Shown: positions 10,636-21,929 of the stretch, in pieces | Layout of the letters: every line of letters starts with the position of its first letter | Position numbering within the stretch: position 1 is the stretch's first letter | DNA from: Cutaneotrichosporon cavernicola | Lineage: Eukaryota > Basidiomycota > Tremellomycetes > Trichosporonales > Trichosporonaceae | Length of the DNA: 64,000 nt | Reading direction: 5' to 3' | Assembly (NCBI RefSeq): GCF_030864355.1 | Contig: NC_083396.1 | Location: forward strand, 558,001-622,000 | Translations under genes and position numbers: made by a program | Notes under the pieces: generated by a model | The model's database searches: none | Told to the model about the DNA's origin: nothing | The model's input: only the letters and a program-made list of their open reading frames with translations

Positions 10636-13600
10636 ATGCGCCTCGCGTCTAGCTCTCCACGCCCGGGCAAGACCAAGCAGAAGATGCTCGACGAGGACAA
10701 CCCTGGCGCCAAGCGGTTCATGTCCCAGCGCCCCACGCAGCTGGACCGCGCACGCACGACAGTAGAAAAGCGCAACAGCACACTCGGAGTCGAGACCTCC
10801 CTCGACCGCGCAAGCTCCGTCAGCGCCGTGGACAGGTTGCGCCTCCTGTCGCAAATGGCGGCCGGGCTGCCGGGCACCGAGTCGCTGGTGAACCGCCTCA
10901 GCGCGAGCGCCAGCATTAGCAACAGCACCAGCGTCCCCCCGACATCGACCAAGTCATCTTTCACTACTACCAAAGTGGAGCTTACCTTGCCGTTGATCAC
11001 GGCGTCTCGCGCGAGTTCGGGCGACGTCGACCCGTTCCAGACCACAGACAACCCCCTGTTCCCACTCCCGGCTCGCGTCTGCCAGCCTCCTCCACCAAAC
11101 CCAATCCCTAAGCTTGAGGCGGACGACTTCCCCCTCCCCACCCGCCCGACGACCTCGCCAGCCCCAGCCTCTGCGCTCTCTGCATACTCCCAGTCCTCGG
11201 AGAGACATAGACCAACTACAGTCTTCCCGTCCTCGGAGAAACATAGACCAACTACAGTCTTCCCATCTTGCGACCTCGAGCGCCTCTCGTGGCCCTACGG
11301 CGACATCGATGCCCTCGATAACGTAGTCTACCAGCTCGAAGCGCCCCGCCCACCGTACTTCAGCAACCAATCGTTCCCGCACATCCACAGCTCCGCCATT
11401 GACTCGAGCGCTGGCTCCTCGAGTTCCAGTGGCCACTTCCGCCACAGGCTTGAAGTGTTCCGCCGTACTGTTACGGACGACGTGGTGGCTGAGCGTGGGA
11501 TCAGTAGCACTACTGGTGGTACGGGGGGTACGTTTGGCGCTGCCGGGCCAGGTGCTCCAACAGGATTGCTCGCCCCGGCGGCGACGGAGCCCTATCTTCC
11601 GGACGGGTACGAGTTCTCCACGACTCCACCGTCGCTTGATACAAGCGTGCCGTCGCTGGGTCAAACGCCCGGCCTCTCGCCTACGTTAAGCGAGCCCGGC
11701 CGAGAGACAGGTGGATTGGGTTCGGCCCGCCCGCCAACGCCCACTCATACCCACGTTCGGCACAACCCCGCCTCGCCCCCCGGTCCCACCCAACCGATCG
11801 TCAACGACTCGGTTTCTGGGGAAAAGGATCCCGAAGCACACGTCCCACACCTCCACCTCCTAGGCTACAAGCCCACGAGCTTCCGCGTGCGCGCGACGCA
11901 CTATCTCACCTGTCCAGCCGACGTGTGGATCAGTCACCTGGCTTATGGCGAGTTAATCCAGGACTTTCTGATTCTGACGCCAGACGTGGCCGTCGCCCTC
12001 GCCCTCTTTCCCCGCTTAAACGCATGGGACGATTTCTGGAGACTCGCTACGTGAGTTACAAAAGAATGGAGCTGACTTGGACATACGGCGATCATCCTCT
12101 CGCTGTGGGTTAGTGCCGACTGTGCTAGTATCGCGCTCCTCGGCCCACTCATTTTGGTGGCGCTGGGCGAGTGTGATTTCAATCAGGCCGGGATGGTTCC
12201 GTTCCGGCTGGTGGCGGCTGGCGTGGCGATACACCACGTTATCCTCGTGGTTGTTCACGTCGTCCGTGGGGCTGTGCTGGGCACATCAGACCGGTACGTT
12301 GGAGCTTCGATTCAGTAGGCCGAAAATAACACTGCTTGATTCAACTACTGTAGTTGAATTGCAGCTACCATGCACGCAACAGCTGACGCCAGCCGCACCG
12401 ACTTTGGAACCTTCACGCGCCGCCAACGCGTCCTCCACTTTATCACTGGCGTGATTCGGGAGCTGTTCCAGATATCTCTCCTCCGCGGGCGGTGGCACCG
12501 CTCTGCTTGGAGCGTGATCCTGGCAGTCCTCTCTGCCTTGGCCGTGGCCGTGCCAGTCTCCTCTCACTCGACTGCCGTTGGCCTCCTCGCTACCTCGGTA
12601 GGCCTCACCCTCCTCCTCGCGTTGTGGCGCGCGTTCCTCTCCGCCCACCGGAAAGTTTCTGTGCACATCCGCCAGAGCGCGAGAGACATGATGTACGCCC
12701 TCCTCGTCACCCTAGCGCACGCTATCGATGCACTTGCGCTCGACGCCCTCCTTCTCCAGCTGGGCCGCTTCACGACCGTTCTCGAGAGTATGGAAGTTGA
12801 AGAGCGCCGCCTCTTCGCACCCGAGGAAGCGGCCGTCGCCTCCCTCCACCGCCTCCCAGCCCGCGCCAACCTGGCCTCAAAACAGATCCACGTCATCCTC
12901 TCCTCCTTGGCTACGGGTCGGACCAAGATCACGGCTCCCGAAGCCACCTTGGCCCTCGATGCGGGAATGTCGGTCGCGCGCGAGTTTATGGGCCTCCGCC
13001 GCATCCTTGACTTTCCCCCTGATATCGCCCGCGCGGCGGACATTGACCTCAGTTTCTGGATGGCATGGAGTGTTCCCGAGCAGGATGAGTGGTACCGCGC
13101 CAAAAGCCGGGTGCTGGTGCGGCATACTCTGGTCAATCCGGCTGTTGGGAAGACCGCACAAATGTTGCAGGACATGTGTGATCCCATTGCAAACTGGGGC
13201 GAAGGTTGGGTTGCGGAAGGGGAGCGGTGGGCGCAACTCATGGGCGTTATTCTGTGAGTTTTCAACTTGAAGAAAATCTGACTCCAGCGCCGTAGGGGTG
13301 TACCGCGTCGTCGCACCCGTGGCGACACTTCTCCCCCTCAAAGCCGGGTATCAGCTCTGGATCGATTTTTCGCTCTGTGCGTTTCTCGAGAGTGGACTGA
13401 CGCAGGTTTTGGAATCGTGTGCCTCCTCTACTTCCTCCTCCATCCCGGTCGGGCCCCGTCTTGTCCACCGCTTGCAGTGGGTTGGGTGGCCCTACACACA
13501 TTACTTGTCTTTACCCTCGTCGTGCTGCTTATCTCCCTCGTTGTGAGCTCTCGTCTTGACATCAACTCACCCAGAACGCCCTCCAAGCCACGGCTCATCT

Positions 13601-14143
13601 CTCGCTCCTTCGCGCCCTCCCACCCTTCCCCGGCCTAGGAGGCGCGTACGCTCCCCTCGCCCTCCCCTCATATAGAGGAATCGCAGCCCTGGTCCGGCTG
13701 GCGGACACCCTCGTCCCACCACTGGACCTCACCCCGGCCATCACCAGAAAGACTGACCCGGCAGCCGTCTACTCTTCACTCAAAACATACCTCGAAGGCC
13801 ACTTTGTCCGGCAGATCTGGCCCCTGTTTCCGTCAGCTGTGAGCTATGTTTCCTGCGGAAGCTAACGACAGGGCGCAGCCCTCGCTCTACTTGGCCTTCG
13901 CTCTGTTCTAGTTCGTGGACCCGCGGCGTGGTTCACGGCCGGCGCTGGGGCCATCTTAGCCGGCTTGGGAGGCATGACTGTGGCCGCGCGCGACGGAATG
14001 GGCGGGCACGTGTTGGAACGCATGCGGGGTTGGTTACTCCCCACTGTGTTCCTGTACTTTGTCGTGGTGGCGGGCGCGGCTGTAAGTTTAATCTGGAGCG
14101 GGCTGATCGATTCCAGGCCTTCCTTATCGTGCGCCGCGGGTGA
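10636..14143 (+). CDS. Large multi-pass membrane protein, unrecognised
   Basis: Eight exons (10636-12050, 12114-12293, 12393-13253, 13288-13376, 13406-13542, 13575-13838, 13872-14081, 14117-14143) give 1060 residues. The N-terminal ~400 residues are Ser/Pro-rich and probably cytosolic and disordered, with a tandem 12-residue repeat. Hydrophobic helices start near residue 445 (TPDVAVALALFPRL), then CASIALLGPLILVALGE, FRLVAAGVAIHHVILVVVHV, SVILAVLSALAVAV and LLATSVGLTLLLALW, and after a ~250-residue soluble helical domain several more (GIVCLLYFLLHP, LLVFTLVVLLISLV, WLLPTVFLYFVVVAGAAAFL). The protein ends IVRRG. Every exon junction keeps the frame. Topology suggests an endomembrane or nuclear-envelope protein, but I do not recognise the family and assign no function. 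Confidence 0.75.
11194..11265 (+). repeat. 36-bp tandem duplication inside the coding exon
   Basis: Two adjacent 36-bp units differ at two positions and encode SSE(R/K)HRPTTVFP twice. The near identity points to a recent in-frame duplication. Confidence 0.9.
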
Positions 14144-15331
14144 TCAAGTGTAGATCCAGGTTTTGGTTTAGCCGCACGGTACCGCACCAGTGCCAGATTC
14201 TAGACCCCGGGCCGCAGTGTAGTTCGCGTCACTTCCGAGGAGAGAAGAGCTTCTCATTGACAATATGTATAAGCTCTCCTGTGCTCGTTGTATCAGCTGC
14301 GGAAACCATTGCGGTCCTTTGATATTGTGAAGTCTACGGCATACCGCGTAAGTGGTCCGTCAGGATGAAACGCGGGATGGTACCCGACTTTGGCGGGACG
14401 ATATCTTTGTCCAATCTTGTACGCAGCAAGGTTTAAGACGAAATCGGTCCGTCCTCGGTCCCCGGTCTCAACGCTAACACCATCGAACATTGTGGCCTCG
14501 AGCCCACCATTCGTTTACCGCCGCTCCAGAGCAAACAAGCGAATACAGAATACGGCCGAAACTATCCATCTCAGGTCCCCAGGCCCAAGGAACAGGAACA
14601 AGCAAAACGAAGACGATCTCCTGTGCCTCCTACCACTACCCCAATAAAACTGGATACAGACCACTCGAGTAGAGTGTTTGAGCAGGATATTTCAAACTTG
14701 CAGCTTGCGGCTTGGAGTTTGACGAGATAACATAAGAACGCCGTTATTGGTGTTTCGGTCTACACCCCGAAACTGCAACCCTGGTAGAAGACGCCCTGAT
14801 ATGATCATTTACGTTGACTTTGGGTCTTGCATTCATGCCACTTTCCTCAAACTGATCGAGGTGCCGTAAGCTCCAACGTGGTGATCTTGGTCTTTGTTTC
14901 TTCTCGATTCCTCAACCCCTCTCCACCCGCCCGAACAATGCAGCGACACAAACAGGCACCCCCCACGGCTCCTCGTGGACGTGCCTGTCAACGCTAATTT
15001 GGTAGCGAGATCCTGTTTCTGTTTCGTCTGCCCGTAATATTTCCGGGGCCCGCCGGCAACTGGTGACTGCGGTGGCTGCGGCTGGGGCCGAGACCGACGG
15101 TGAGTGTCAGATAGTCAGCAACGTCAGCCAGAAGGACGTCAGCCCAAACGACGCACGGCACCCGCACGCGCACACGCAAACGCAAACGTAAATGGGTCCA
15201 CGTAGTGGTACAGTCATACAACGAAAAATTATACAATGGAGTCAAGACAACGAGTGATGGTAACGAGTGGCGAGGGACGAGAATCTAGAGCCCAGTCTAG
15301 GCCGAGTCAAAAGTCAAGTCTAGTGAGGAGG
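14144..15331. other. Intergenic, no gene seen
   Basis: This is the convergent 3' space between the membrane-protein gene and the minus-strand gene ending at 15332. Open frames here are short and lack splice or family support. Confidence 0.5.
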
Positions 15332-15964
15332 TTAGGACAAGTCGGCGCTGGGAGTGCGCTGGTGGCCGCGGCCGCGGCTGCTGGAGTGCACCTGGTCGAT
15401 GTATCCGCGGAGGATGGCCAGCGCTTCAAGCTCTGTAGTCGAAGGGTCCGAGAGGCGGCGGAGCACGACGTTGTGGTGAGCCTGTGCGGTGGTGGTAGCG
15501 ACAAAGTCGCGGGGGTTGGCCGACGCCAACGTCGCATATGACATGGCGACATCGACCATCTGTGCACGCCAGCGGACGGTCTCGGTCTCGCTCTCGTCGC
15601 TAGCTCGGCGAGACTTGGCGTAACTTTCGCTACGTGGCGTGGCGACACGCTGAGAGAACGTACGCGAGAAGAGGTCTGGCGAGCGCGGCGGATTCACCGG
15701 CGGCGCGTGAGTTGGAGTCGCGGTTCCACTCTTGAACGGGCTGGGCGCTGGACGATGTGGCTCAAACCGTGAGATGTCGAGTGTGAGGTCGACGTCGTTG
15801 CCAAAGAAGGGCGGAGTGATCGGTCTAGTGATCGGCGGGCTAATGTGCATGGTTGGTGTGTCGACCGACGACATGCTCGAGATGGACGCCGCAGGCGAAC
15901 GCTTACGAGTAGTGCGCGCACGAGTCATCCTGCGTTTGAGAGAGGTGAATGTTAAGCTAGACAT
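15332..15964 (-). CDS. Small basic protein, unrecognised
   Basis: A single open exon encodes 210 residues from the first ATG at 15964. The N-terminal half is Pro/Ser/Thr-rich and basic (RRMTRARTTRKR). The C-terminal half has amphipathic helices (WRAQMVDVAMSYATLASANP, AHHNVVLRRLSDPSTTELEA, AILRGYIDQVHSSS). A TATA-like element lies only ~7-14 bases before the first ATG, so transcription may start downstream and translation may begin at the second in-frame ATG (15928, MTRARTTRKR). No family was recognised. Codon use and helix periodicity favour a real gene. Confidence 0.6.
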   Translation of the reverse strand: MSSLTFTSLKRRMTRARTTRKRSPAASISSMSSVDTPTMHISPPITRPITPPFFGNDVDLTLDISRFEPHRPAPSPFKSGTATPTHAPPVNPPRSPDLFSRTFSQRVATPRSESYAKSRRASDESETETVRWRAQMVDVAMSYATLASANPRDFVATTTAQAHHNVVLRRLSDPSTTELEALAILRGYIDQVHSSSRGRGHQRTPSADLS

Positions 15965-15970
15965 GGCCAG

Positions 15971-15978
15971 ATATTTAT
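15971..15978 (-). promoter_or_regulatory. TATA-like element
   Basis: On the minus strand it reads ATAAATAT, directly between the poly-C tract and the first ATG of the 15332-15964 gene. Confidence 0.4.
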
Positions 15979-15993
15979 GGATGGGGGTCCTGA

Positions 15994-16013
15994 GGGGGGG
16001 GGGGGGGGGGGGG
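15994..16013. repeat. G20 homopolymer tract
   Basis: Twenty consecutive G on the + strand (C on the coding strand of the adjacent gene) are immediately followed by TGGGG. The tract lies ~16 bases upstream of the TATA-like element. Confidence 0.95.
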
Positions 16014-17749
16014 TGGGGTGTGATTGTGTGGAGAAAAATGTGGGGTCAAGGGTCTAGGCCGTGAATCGGAAGCGGCAGTGGAGCGGCCGACCGGAAACCT
16101 GGCTGGGTGGGTGGAGGCTGAATGCCGAGAGGCTGGTTAACTGGTTACTCGCAGTCAGAACGTGATTGTATTGGTTGTGAGGCTCCGACACCGAGGCCGA
16201 GGGAGTCGTATTTCCTGTCGGAAGCTTGATAGGCGAGGACTCGGCCGCGCAAATGCAAGCGGGCGTTACAAGTTACCGTTACTAGTCTGTTCTCGGCTCC
16301 GCTGTGACTGCAAAGCTGGGACTGGCGACTGCGACTGCGACTGTTTGGCGATAGCGAGAGCGCCGAAAACCAAAACCAAAAGTGCTGGGGTCAACAGAGT
16401 AACGCAACGCTGGGCAAGACGCTCCATGTCGCTTTTGGCAGCCTCTTATCCCCCAGCATTTCCTAGCATGCATGCATGCTGCCGGCACCGCTTCACTGGG
16501 CGGCCTCCATACCGTGTGATTCGATTGGCCGTCAGCTAGGGCCCGACGCCACGATGTTTACGATGCAAGGTCGAAACAGGCTCAAGGCAACCCGGTTGAA
16601 TTGGAATTTGGTGGCATACCATGCCTCATCCACACTTAATGCACGCCACAGCATCACAGCCACCAACCACAACCCTGCAAGCTGCCGGAAGAGGCCAGAC
16701 ATTATAGCACAAGCCAAGTCATAGAGCCAGAAACAGCAATCGGCTACGGTTAGGTATACCCGACCTGCGTACTGCGTGACCGTCGCGCATGCAGCGTGAA
16801 ACGGAAATGTGTATCGGTGGTGTCAAGACGCCGAGTAATTGGCGCGGAAGAGGCAGAGGGGGATAGATAGGGGGAGGAGTTGGAGGCAGGCACCGAAGAG
16901 AGTGCTCCAACGATTCCGATGTCCGAGCCAAGACTAAACCGTGGGGGCCCGAATCAGACATGGGGCCCGGAATGACTTACGTGTCGGGGTGAGGCCAGGT
17001 ACGGAGGGGGTTGGAGCGGTGATGGAGGGTGTGGAGTGGTGGAGTGAGTGGAGTGGGATGTGATGGGGATGGGATGCGTTGGAGTCGATGTTAATGTGCT
17101 TGGGAAGTGACGAGACGTGGGGCCGGGGCCGTCTTGTGGGTGATGAGTCGTGTGAGGGGGTTAACGGATCCTGCAAACGCCTCGATGATATATCACAGCC
17201 ATGGCTGCGATGGTCGGAACTGGGTAAGCAGGGACGACAGCGCCACAATCCCAGATCGTCACGCCCGCAGGCGCAGCATAGGGCCGTTGTTGACGACGTG
17301 TCTCCTATTCCCCTTCCTAATGAGGACGACACCGCAAGGAACACCCGCTTGTCTGTATCTCTGCACCGCTTGACTAACTGACGACTGGCTGACTTGCAAC
17401 CCGGTCAAGTATTAATACGTACACAGCATGCTAAAGTCAATCGCGGTATTTCAAGCGCATGCCATTAACAGCGAGGCCAGTTCGGTTCCGGTCCGCCGGG
17501 AAGTAGAGAGTGGCAACGATGATCCAACTCACAGCACAGCCACAATCAAAGGATGACTGATGTCATGAAACGTGGCTAAATATACGGAGGTAATCACAAT
17601 CTCCACATTAATTGTATTCACACTAATGCCAAGCAAAACAACGCGCTTTCCCTGCTTTTGCGCAGTTTAATCCCGTTTCCGCTCATCTCACTCTTGACGC
17701 TGCTCCATCCTCATTCCCAACTACTCCTGTCCTGTCCTCTCCTCAAACA
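16014..17749. other. Long intergenic region between divergent genes
   Basis: No convincing gene was found in about 1.7 kb. It holds a GCATGCATGCATGC-like palindromic stretch near 16466-16480, purine-rich G/A tracts around 17000-17110 and a TAAATATA element at 17577-17584 that may serve the Rcr-like gene. It is long for this compact genome and could hold an unannotated non-coding transcript. Confidence 0.4.
17577..17584 (+). promoter_or_regulatory. Possible TATA box of the Rcr-like gene
   Basis: TAAATATA lies 166 bases before the ATG at 17750. The distance is plausible for a fungal promoter. Confidence 0.35.
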
Positions 17750-18559
17750 ATGACCTTGACATCTACAGCCGTCCTCGCCGCCGCGTTTTTGGCGCACCAA
17801 GCCAGCGCCCAGCAGTACTGTCGCGACCGCTTTGGAAGTGGGTAGAATTCACTAGTGGCGCAAGTTGACTCAAGACATTGTCCGCTGTCGCTCGGGCTTG
17901 AGCATGGGCGCACGCATCGCCATAGGCGTATGCGTCGGCGTTGGCATCTTCATCATCTTCATGGCTATGGGTATGATGCGTCGTCGGTGAGTTTATCGGG
18001 GTCGGTGCCAACCAAACCTACATTTCGGGTTCCCAGTTTAGCGGTATGACGCGTCGCTCGTCGCTGCATTACTGACGCCTCCCGACTGCGCCCGGCCACG
18101 CTAACACTCAGTAAGCTCCAGAACCAGTGGAACCAGTACCGTCCCCCTCCGCCCGTGGGCATGACCGGCGACCCGAGCATGCCGCAGTATGCGAACAACC
18201 CCCCGCCGCCAACCTACGCTGCTGATGGCGGATTCCGGTCGGACAACGTGGATGGTCCAGCACCCCCGCCCGCTGTTTACCAGCCCTCAAGTGCGGGTCA
18301 GTACGGCATGGGGCCCACTAATACGGGTGGCGCAAACAGCTCATACTACGGCGCGGACACGAACACAAACCCGCACAACTACGAGTATGAGCAGCAGGCG
18401 CGCATGGACGCCGAGAAGGACCAGGTCCCGGGATACAGCGTCGACGGCGGCTATGCTTCGCCCAGCGGCCCGCCCCCAGCCGCGGGCGGTTACGCTTCCC
18501 CCGATGGCCCGCCCCCGGGCGCTATCTCTGCGTCGACTGGTCCGGCCTCAGGCCGCTGA
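17750..18559 (+). CDS. Rcr-like single-span membrane protein with PY motif
   Basis: Exons are 17750-17837, 17875-17986 and 18112-18559, giving 215 residues. A signal peptide (LTSTAVLAAAFLAHQASA) is followed by a tiny ectodomain with two cysteines (QYCRDRFGNIVRCR), one membrane span (IAIGVCVGVGIFIIFMAMGM), a basic stop-transfer MMRRRK, and a Pro/Gly/Tyr-rich cytosolic tail. The tail has a PPTY motif near residue 95 and repeats GGYASP(S/D)GPPP. This layout matches the RCR (resistance to Congo red) family, whose yeast members recruit the ubiquitin ligase Rsp5 through PY motifs and influence plasma-membrane protein sorting and chitin deposition. Family assignment rests on layout and the CRDRFG motif. 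Confidence 0.72.
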
Positions 18560-18933
18560 TTTCGAAATCGACCGTTGTTACAGCCTTAATGCCCGTTCAT
18601 GGCAAATTCAGGTCCGCGGGCCGTGCGTGTGTATCGGCCTGTGCTACAACCCCCGTCCGGTATAATCGTTTGTAGTTGCGGCTGTACATGTGCCGTAGAT
18701 GACAACTGTAGTGAAGCTGCGCACGGGGACTGTTTCTGACAGATGTCACTGATGACGTACTGGTCGCGCCGTCCTCTTCAAAACAAGACAGCAAAATAAC
18801 TCATCCATCCACTCCCCCAAACCAAATCGGCATTAACCTCGTGTTCTCAACATGTATGAACACCCTCCTCCGCATTAACAAGACGTGAAGTTTCGTAACC
18901 AGAATGAATGTCTTTGGGGTGGTATACGTCCGC
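18560..18933. other. Convergent 3' intergenic region
   Basis: Tail-to-tail space between the Rcr-like gene and the TRP channel gene, probably holding both 3' ends. No gene was seen. Confidence 0.4.
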
Positions 18934-21255
18934 CTACTTGCTCTCCTGCTTGACATCGGTCGAGTCCTTCTCGGGGCTTTTGGTCGGGCTCTTGCCCTTG
19001 CCAGTAGGAAGGTCGATACCCGATGCAGCCATGAACGTGCTGAGCATGGCCTCGAGGCGGGCCTGGGAGTCGCGCATGGCCGCCCAGTCCTGCGCCGACA
19101 CAGCGACCGTGTGGTCGGGCGCACCCGTACTGCCGCTACGCTGGCGCATCGGACCCCGGGAGAACAGGCGGGCGAGCGTGTTGGCGTTGGTGCGGCCCTC
19201 GGGGCGCTCTGGCGCGAGGGGCTTGACCTCGGGTCCACGCTCCAAGTCCTTGGTAGGAGTTGCAGGCGGGCCGATCTTGACGGGCGGGGCGAGGTGGAAA
19301 GCCGCGCGGATAACCGTGCTCTCCCCACCCATGATGGTGCCAAAGAGAGACCCCTTGACGACAGTCTGGTGGATTCCGCGCTCGCTGAGGCGGATCGCGC
19401 GCCGCATCTTACGGTAGCGGTGGCGCTCAAAAGCTGAAATGCCGAGAAGGACTGGGAAGTTTGTGAGGCGGATGCAGAAGACGTTGATGTCGTGCATCTT
19501 CTGCGGCTCAAGGACGTAGCTGAGAGGCGCGAGGATGAGGGCCGCTGGGAGGTTGAAGGGCGGGATGTAGTAGAAGAGCGAATCGGCTCTGAGAGCCTCA
19601 AGCGTGCTGACCGCACGCTGGAAGAGATACTCCTGCTGCGCGTTCTTCTGGACATTGGCGTACTTGCTGGACATCATCGAGACCATCATCGAGAAGAGCA
19701 TGTTGCTGCACAGGAACGCAAACATTGTCAGCACGATAGGCCCAAGTTCGGGGTTGATCGAGACGGCGTCTTCGTGGCTGAAGCCCTTGCTAAACCAGAT
19801 CTTGAACATGAGGCGGGCTACGCGGCCGGCGTCCCACAGGGGCGTACCGAGACGCCAAAGCGTGAACCCGATACCGGTGAAGGCGATGGCTGCGGTTAGT
19901 AGCGCATAGGCAGGTCGACTCACAGATCATGCACATGAACCCGACCATGGTGGCGATCATGCCCTGGAGGGACAGAATAACCGCATTGTTCTTGAGGAAG
20001 TAGAAGATGAGGCGCGGGAAGAGGAAGCACGCGCCGCACGCGAGAATGTCGAACGCACGGTCAGACTGCACCTTGTCGTTGTGGTAGAGGGCATCCATGC
20101 GCAGGAAGAAGTAGGTGATGAAGATGACAACGTAAGACACGTCGAATGCGTTCCACACGTTGGTGAAGTGGACGAGAAGACCGCTCTCGCGGATCGACGT
20201 AATCTCATCGAGGAGGAACCCAAACGAGAAGATGATGAAGAAGATCTCGAGGCCAGTAATGTGGCCGAGGGAGCGGTTCGTGAGGGTGATGCAGAAAAGG
20301 ACGAGGAGGGCGAAGAAAGTCGCAAACTCGATGGCGTGGCGCCAGCGGGGCACACGGAGGCGTCCCACGTCGAGCCAGCCAGCCAAGTACGGGTTGTAGG
20401 CATACACCTCGACGTCGTGTCCACGCGCCTCGGCCTCGGCCTGAGCAATGCTCAGGCTGCTCTCCTCGCCATCGTTGTCGGTGCCAGGGAGTTGGATGTG
20501 ACTGTGGCGCGGTGACACAAACGTGTCGCGAATAACGGCTGTCGTTTGCTGCGGCGCGTAGGTGAGGTTACCGCAGCTGATCTCCTGCAGGATATGCTGG
20601 AGGACAGGCTGGGCGATGAAGCGCTTAGCGCCAGCGACGATGGCGACATCAAGCGCTGAGCTTCTGGACGCGGCCGCCTCTTCGCGGTCATCCACGCGTC
20701 GCCACACGTCCTCGGGCGCGCCATCGAGGGCACACCACTGTCGCACGAGCTGTGACGCAAGCTCCTCCTCGTCGTTGGGGTTATGGAAGGTCCGCAGTAA
20801 CTTGACTGGGGTCAGCGTTGTTCGTTGTTTGTGTGCGGTCCGTGCGGTTTTTCGCGTCAGGAGCAAAGGATCAAAGGATCACAGGATCAAAGGGAGGGGG
20901 ACTCACTTGCGAGCAGCTCGCAAAACTCGGCACGCGACTGCTGAAGTGGCTGGTAGCTGAGGTCGTTGTCTGCGAGCTCGGAAAACTCGATACGGTTCGC
21001 CATGCACGCATATAGCACGGCACCGAGGGATGTTCGCGCAGACCCGGTCCCATCCTCTGTCGGCGCAAACCTCTCGATGATGGGTCTAACGATCGAGTAG
21101 TTGACGCTTGGGGACTTGAGCTCTTCCCAGTCGAGGGCCGAGTCGATGGCCTCGAGGATCTCGGTATGGAGGGCGTGGATGAGCGCATACACGCCTGTTG
21201 GGGACGGGTCGAGTGTCGGCGACATTGGGGGAAGGGGGTGGTCCACTTCCGCCAT
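18934..21255 (-). CDS. YVC1: Vacuolar TRP-type cation channel (Yvc1/TRPY1 family)
   Basis: Exons are 21255-20907, 20805-19924 and 19889-18934, giving 728 residues. The cytosolic N-terminus (ALIHALHTEILEAIDSALDW, SPSVNYSIVRPIIERF) matches the conserved head of fungal Yvc1 proteins. At least six hydrophobic helices follow between roughly residues 265 and 560, including FATFFALLVLFCITL, EIFFIIFSFGFLL, VVIFITYFFLRM and the pore-side region IAFTGIGFTLWRLG ... GPIVLTMFAFLCSNMLFSMM. The C-terminal tail is long, charged and ends KQESK. Yvc1 releases Ca2+ and other cations from the vacuole after osmotic or oxidative stress. The second intron carries a perfect TACTAAC branch site nine bases before its acceptor. 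The gene shares a 674-bp divergent promoter with the D-lactate dehydrogenase gene. Confidence 0.9.
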
Positions 21256-21929
21256 GCTTGGTTAGATTAAGAAGAAGAAAGTAAGCAAGCGTGAGGATTG
21301 TGTGTGCTTGCTGGCAGTGTGCGTGTGATGGGTGATTGTAAGGGCATAACCACGCGCTACATACACGCGATTACAGTCCATCCATAAGTGATGGCAAGAT
21401 CCCCAGTCCCGTAGGTTGGGTCATTCCGGTCATTCCAACCTCTTCGATCCCTTCACGGAGATTGAGTGGGGCCATACAATCTCCCAGATCCAAGATCCGA
21501 GATCCAGATCGACGTACAACATACCGGCGACCTGTTCTTATCGTCCGATTACCACCCTTCATTGATTCGACCACAACTGCTCGTTGGTCCAGCTTGCATT
21601 TGACGGATGACGGATGAGGCGGATGGCGTGGTGATAGACTCAAGCACATGGCGCCTTTCATTGAAACGGTAAGCGGCCCGAGCAGAGCACCACAAGACCC
21701 AACTGGACCGTGGATCCCGTCCGTAAACAGTACTATTGCTTTCTAATATGATTAATAACACTCAATTAGAAATGTCGGCTTATTGGCCGACCAAAGTGAC
21801 GCGTGAGCTCGCCCGATCGCCCACCTGGTGCCCCATCTTGTCACTTTGACCGAGCTATTGATACAAGCAAACCCGCCACTAATAAGAATCCTCAAATCTC
21901 TCTCTCTCTTTCTAGTTCCTCAGACCAAC
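21256..21929. promoter_or_regulatory. Shared divergent promoter of YVC1 and D-LDH genes
   Basis: These 674 bases lie between two divergent ATGs. A CT-rich tract occurs just before the D-LDH start. No clear TATA box or gene was found. Confidence 0.5.

Noticed and set aside
12564..13328. Long open frame on the minus strand (254 codons)
   Set aside because: It lies wholly opposite an exon of the membrane protein, is Arg/Ser-rich and has no family features; it is a shadow of the coding strand.
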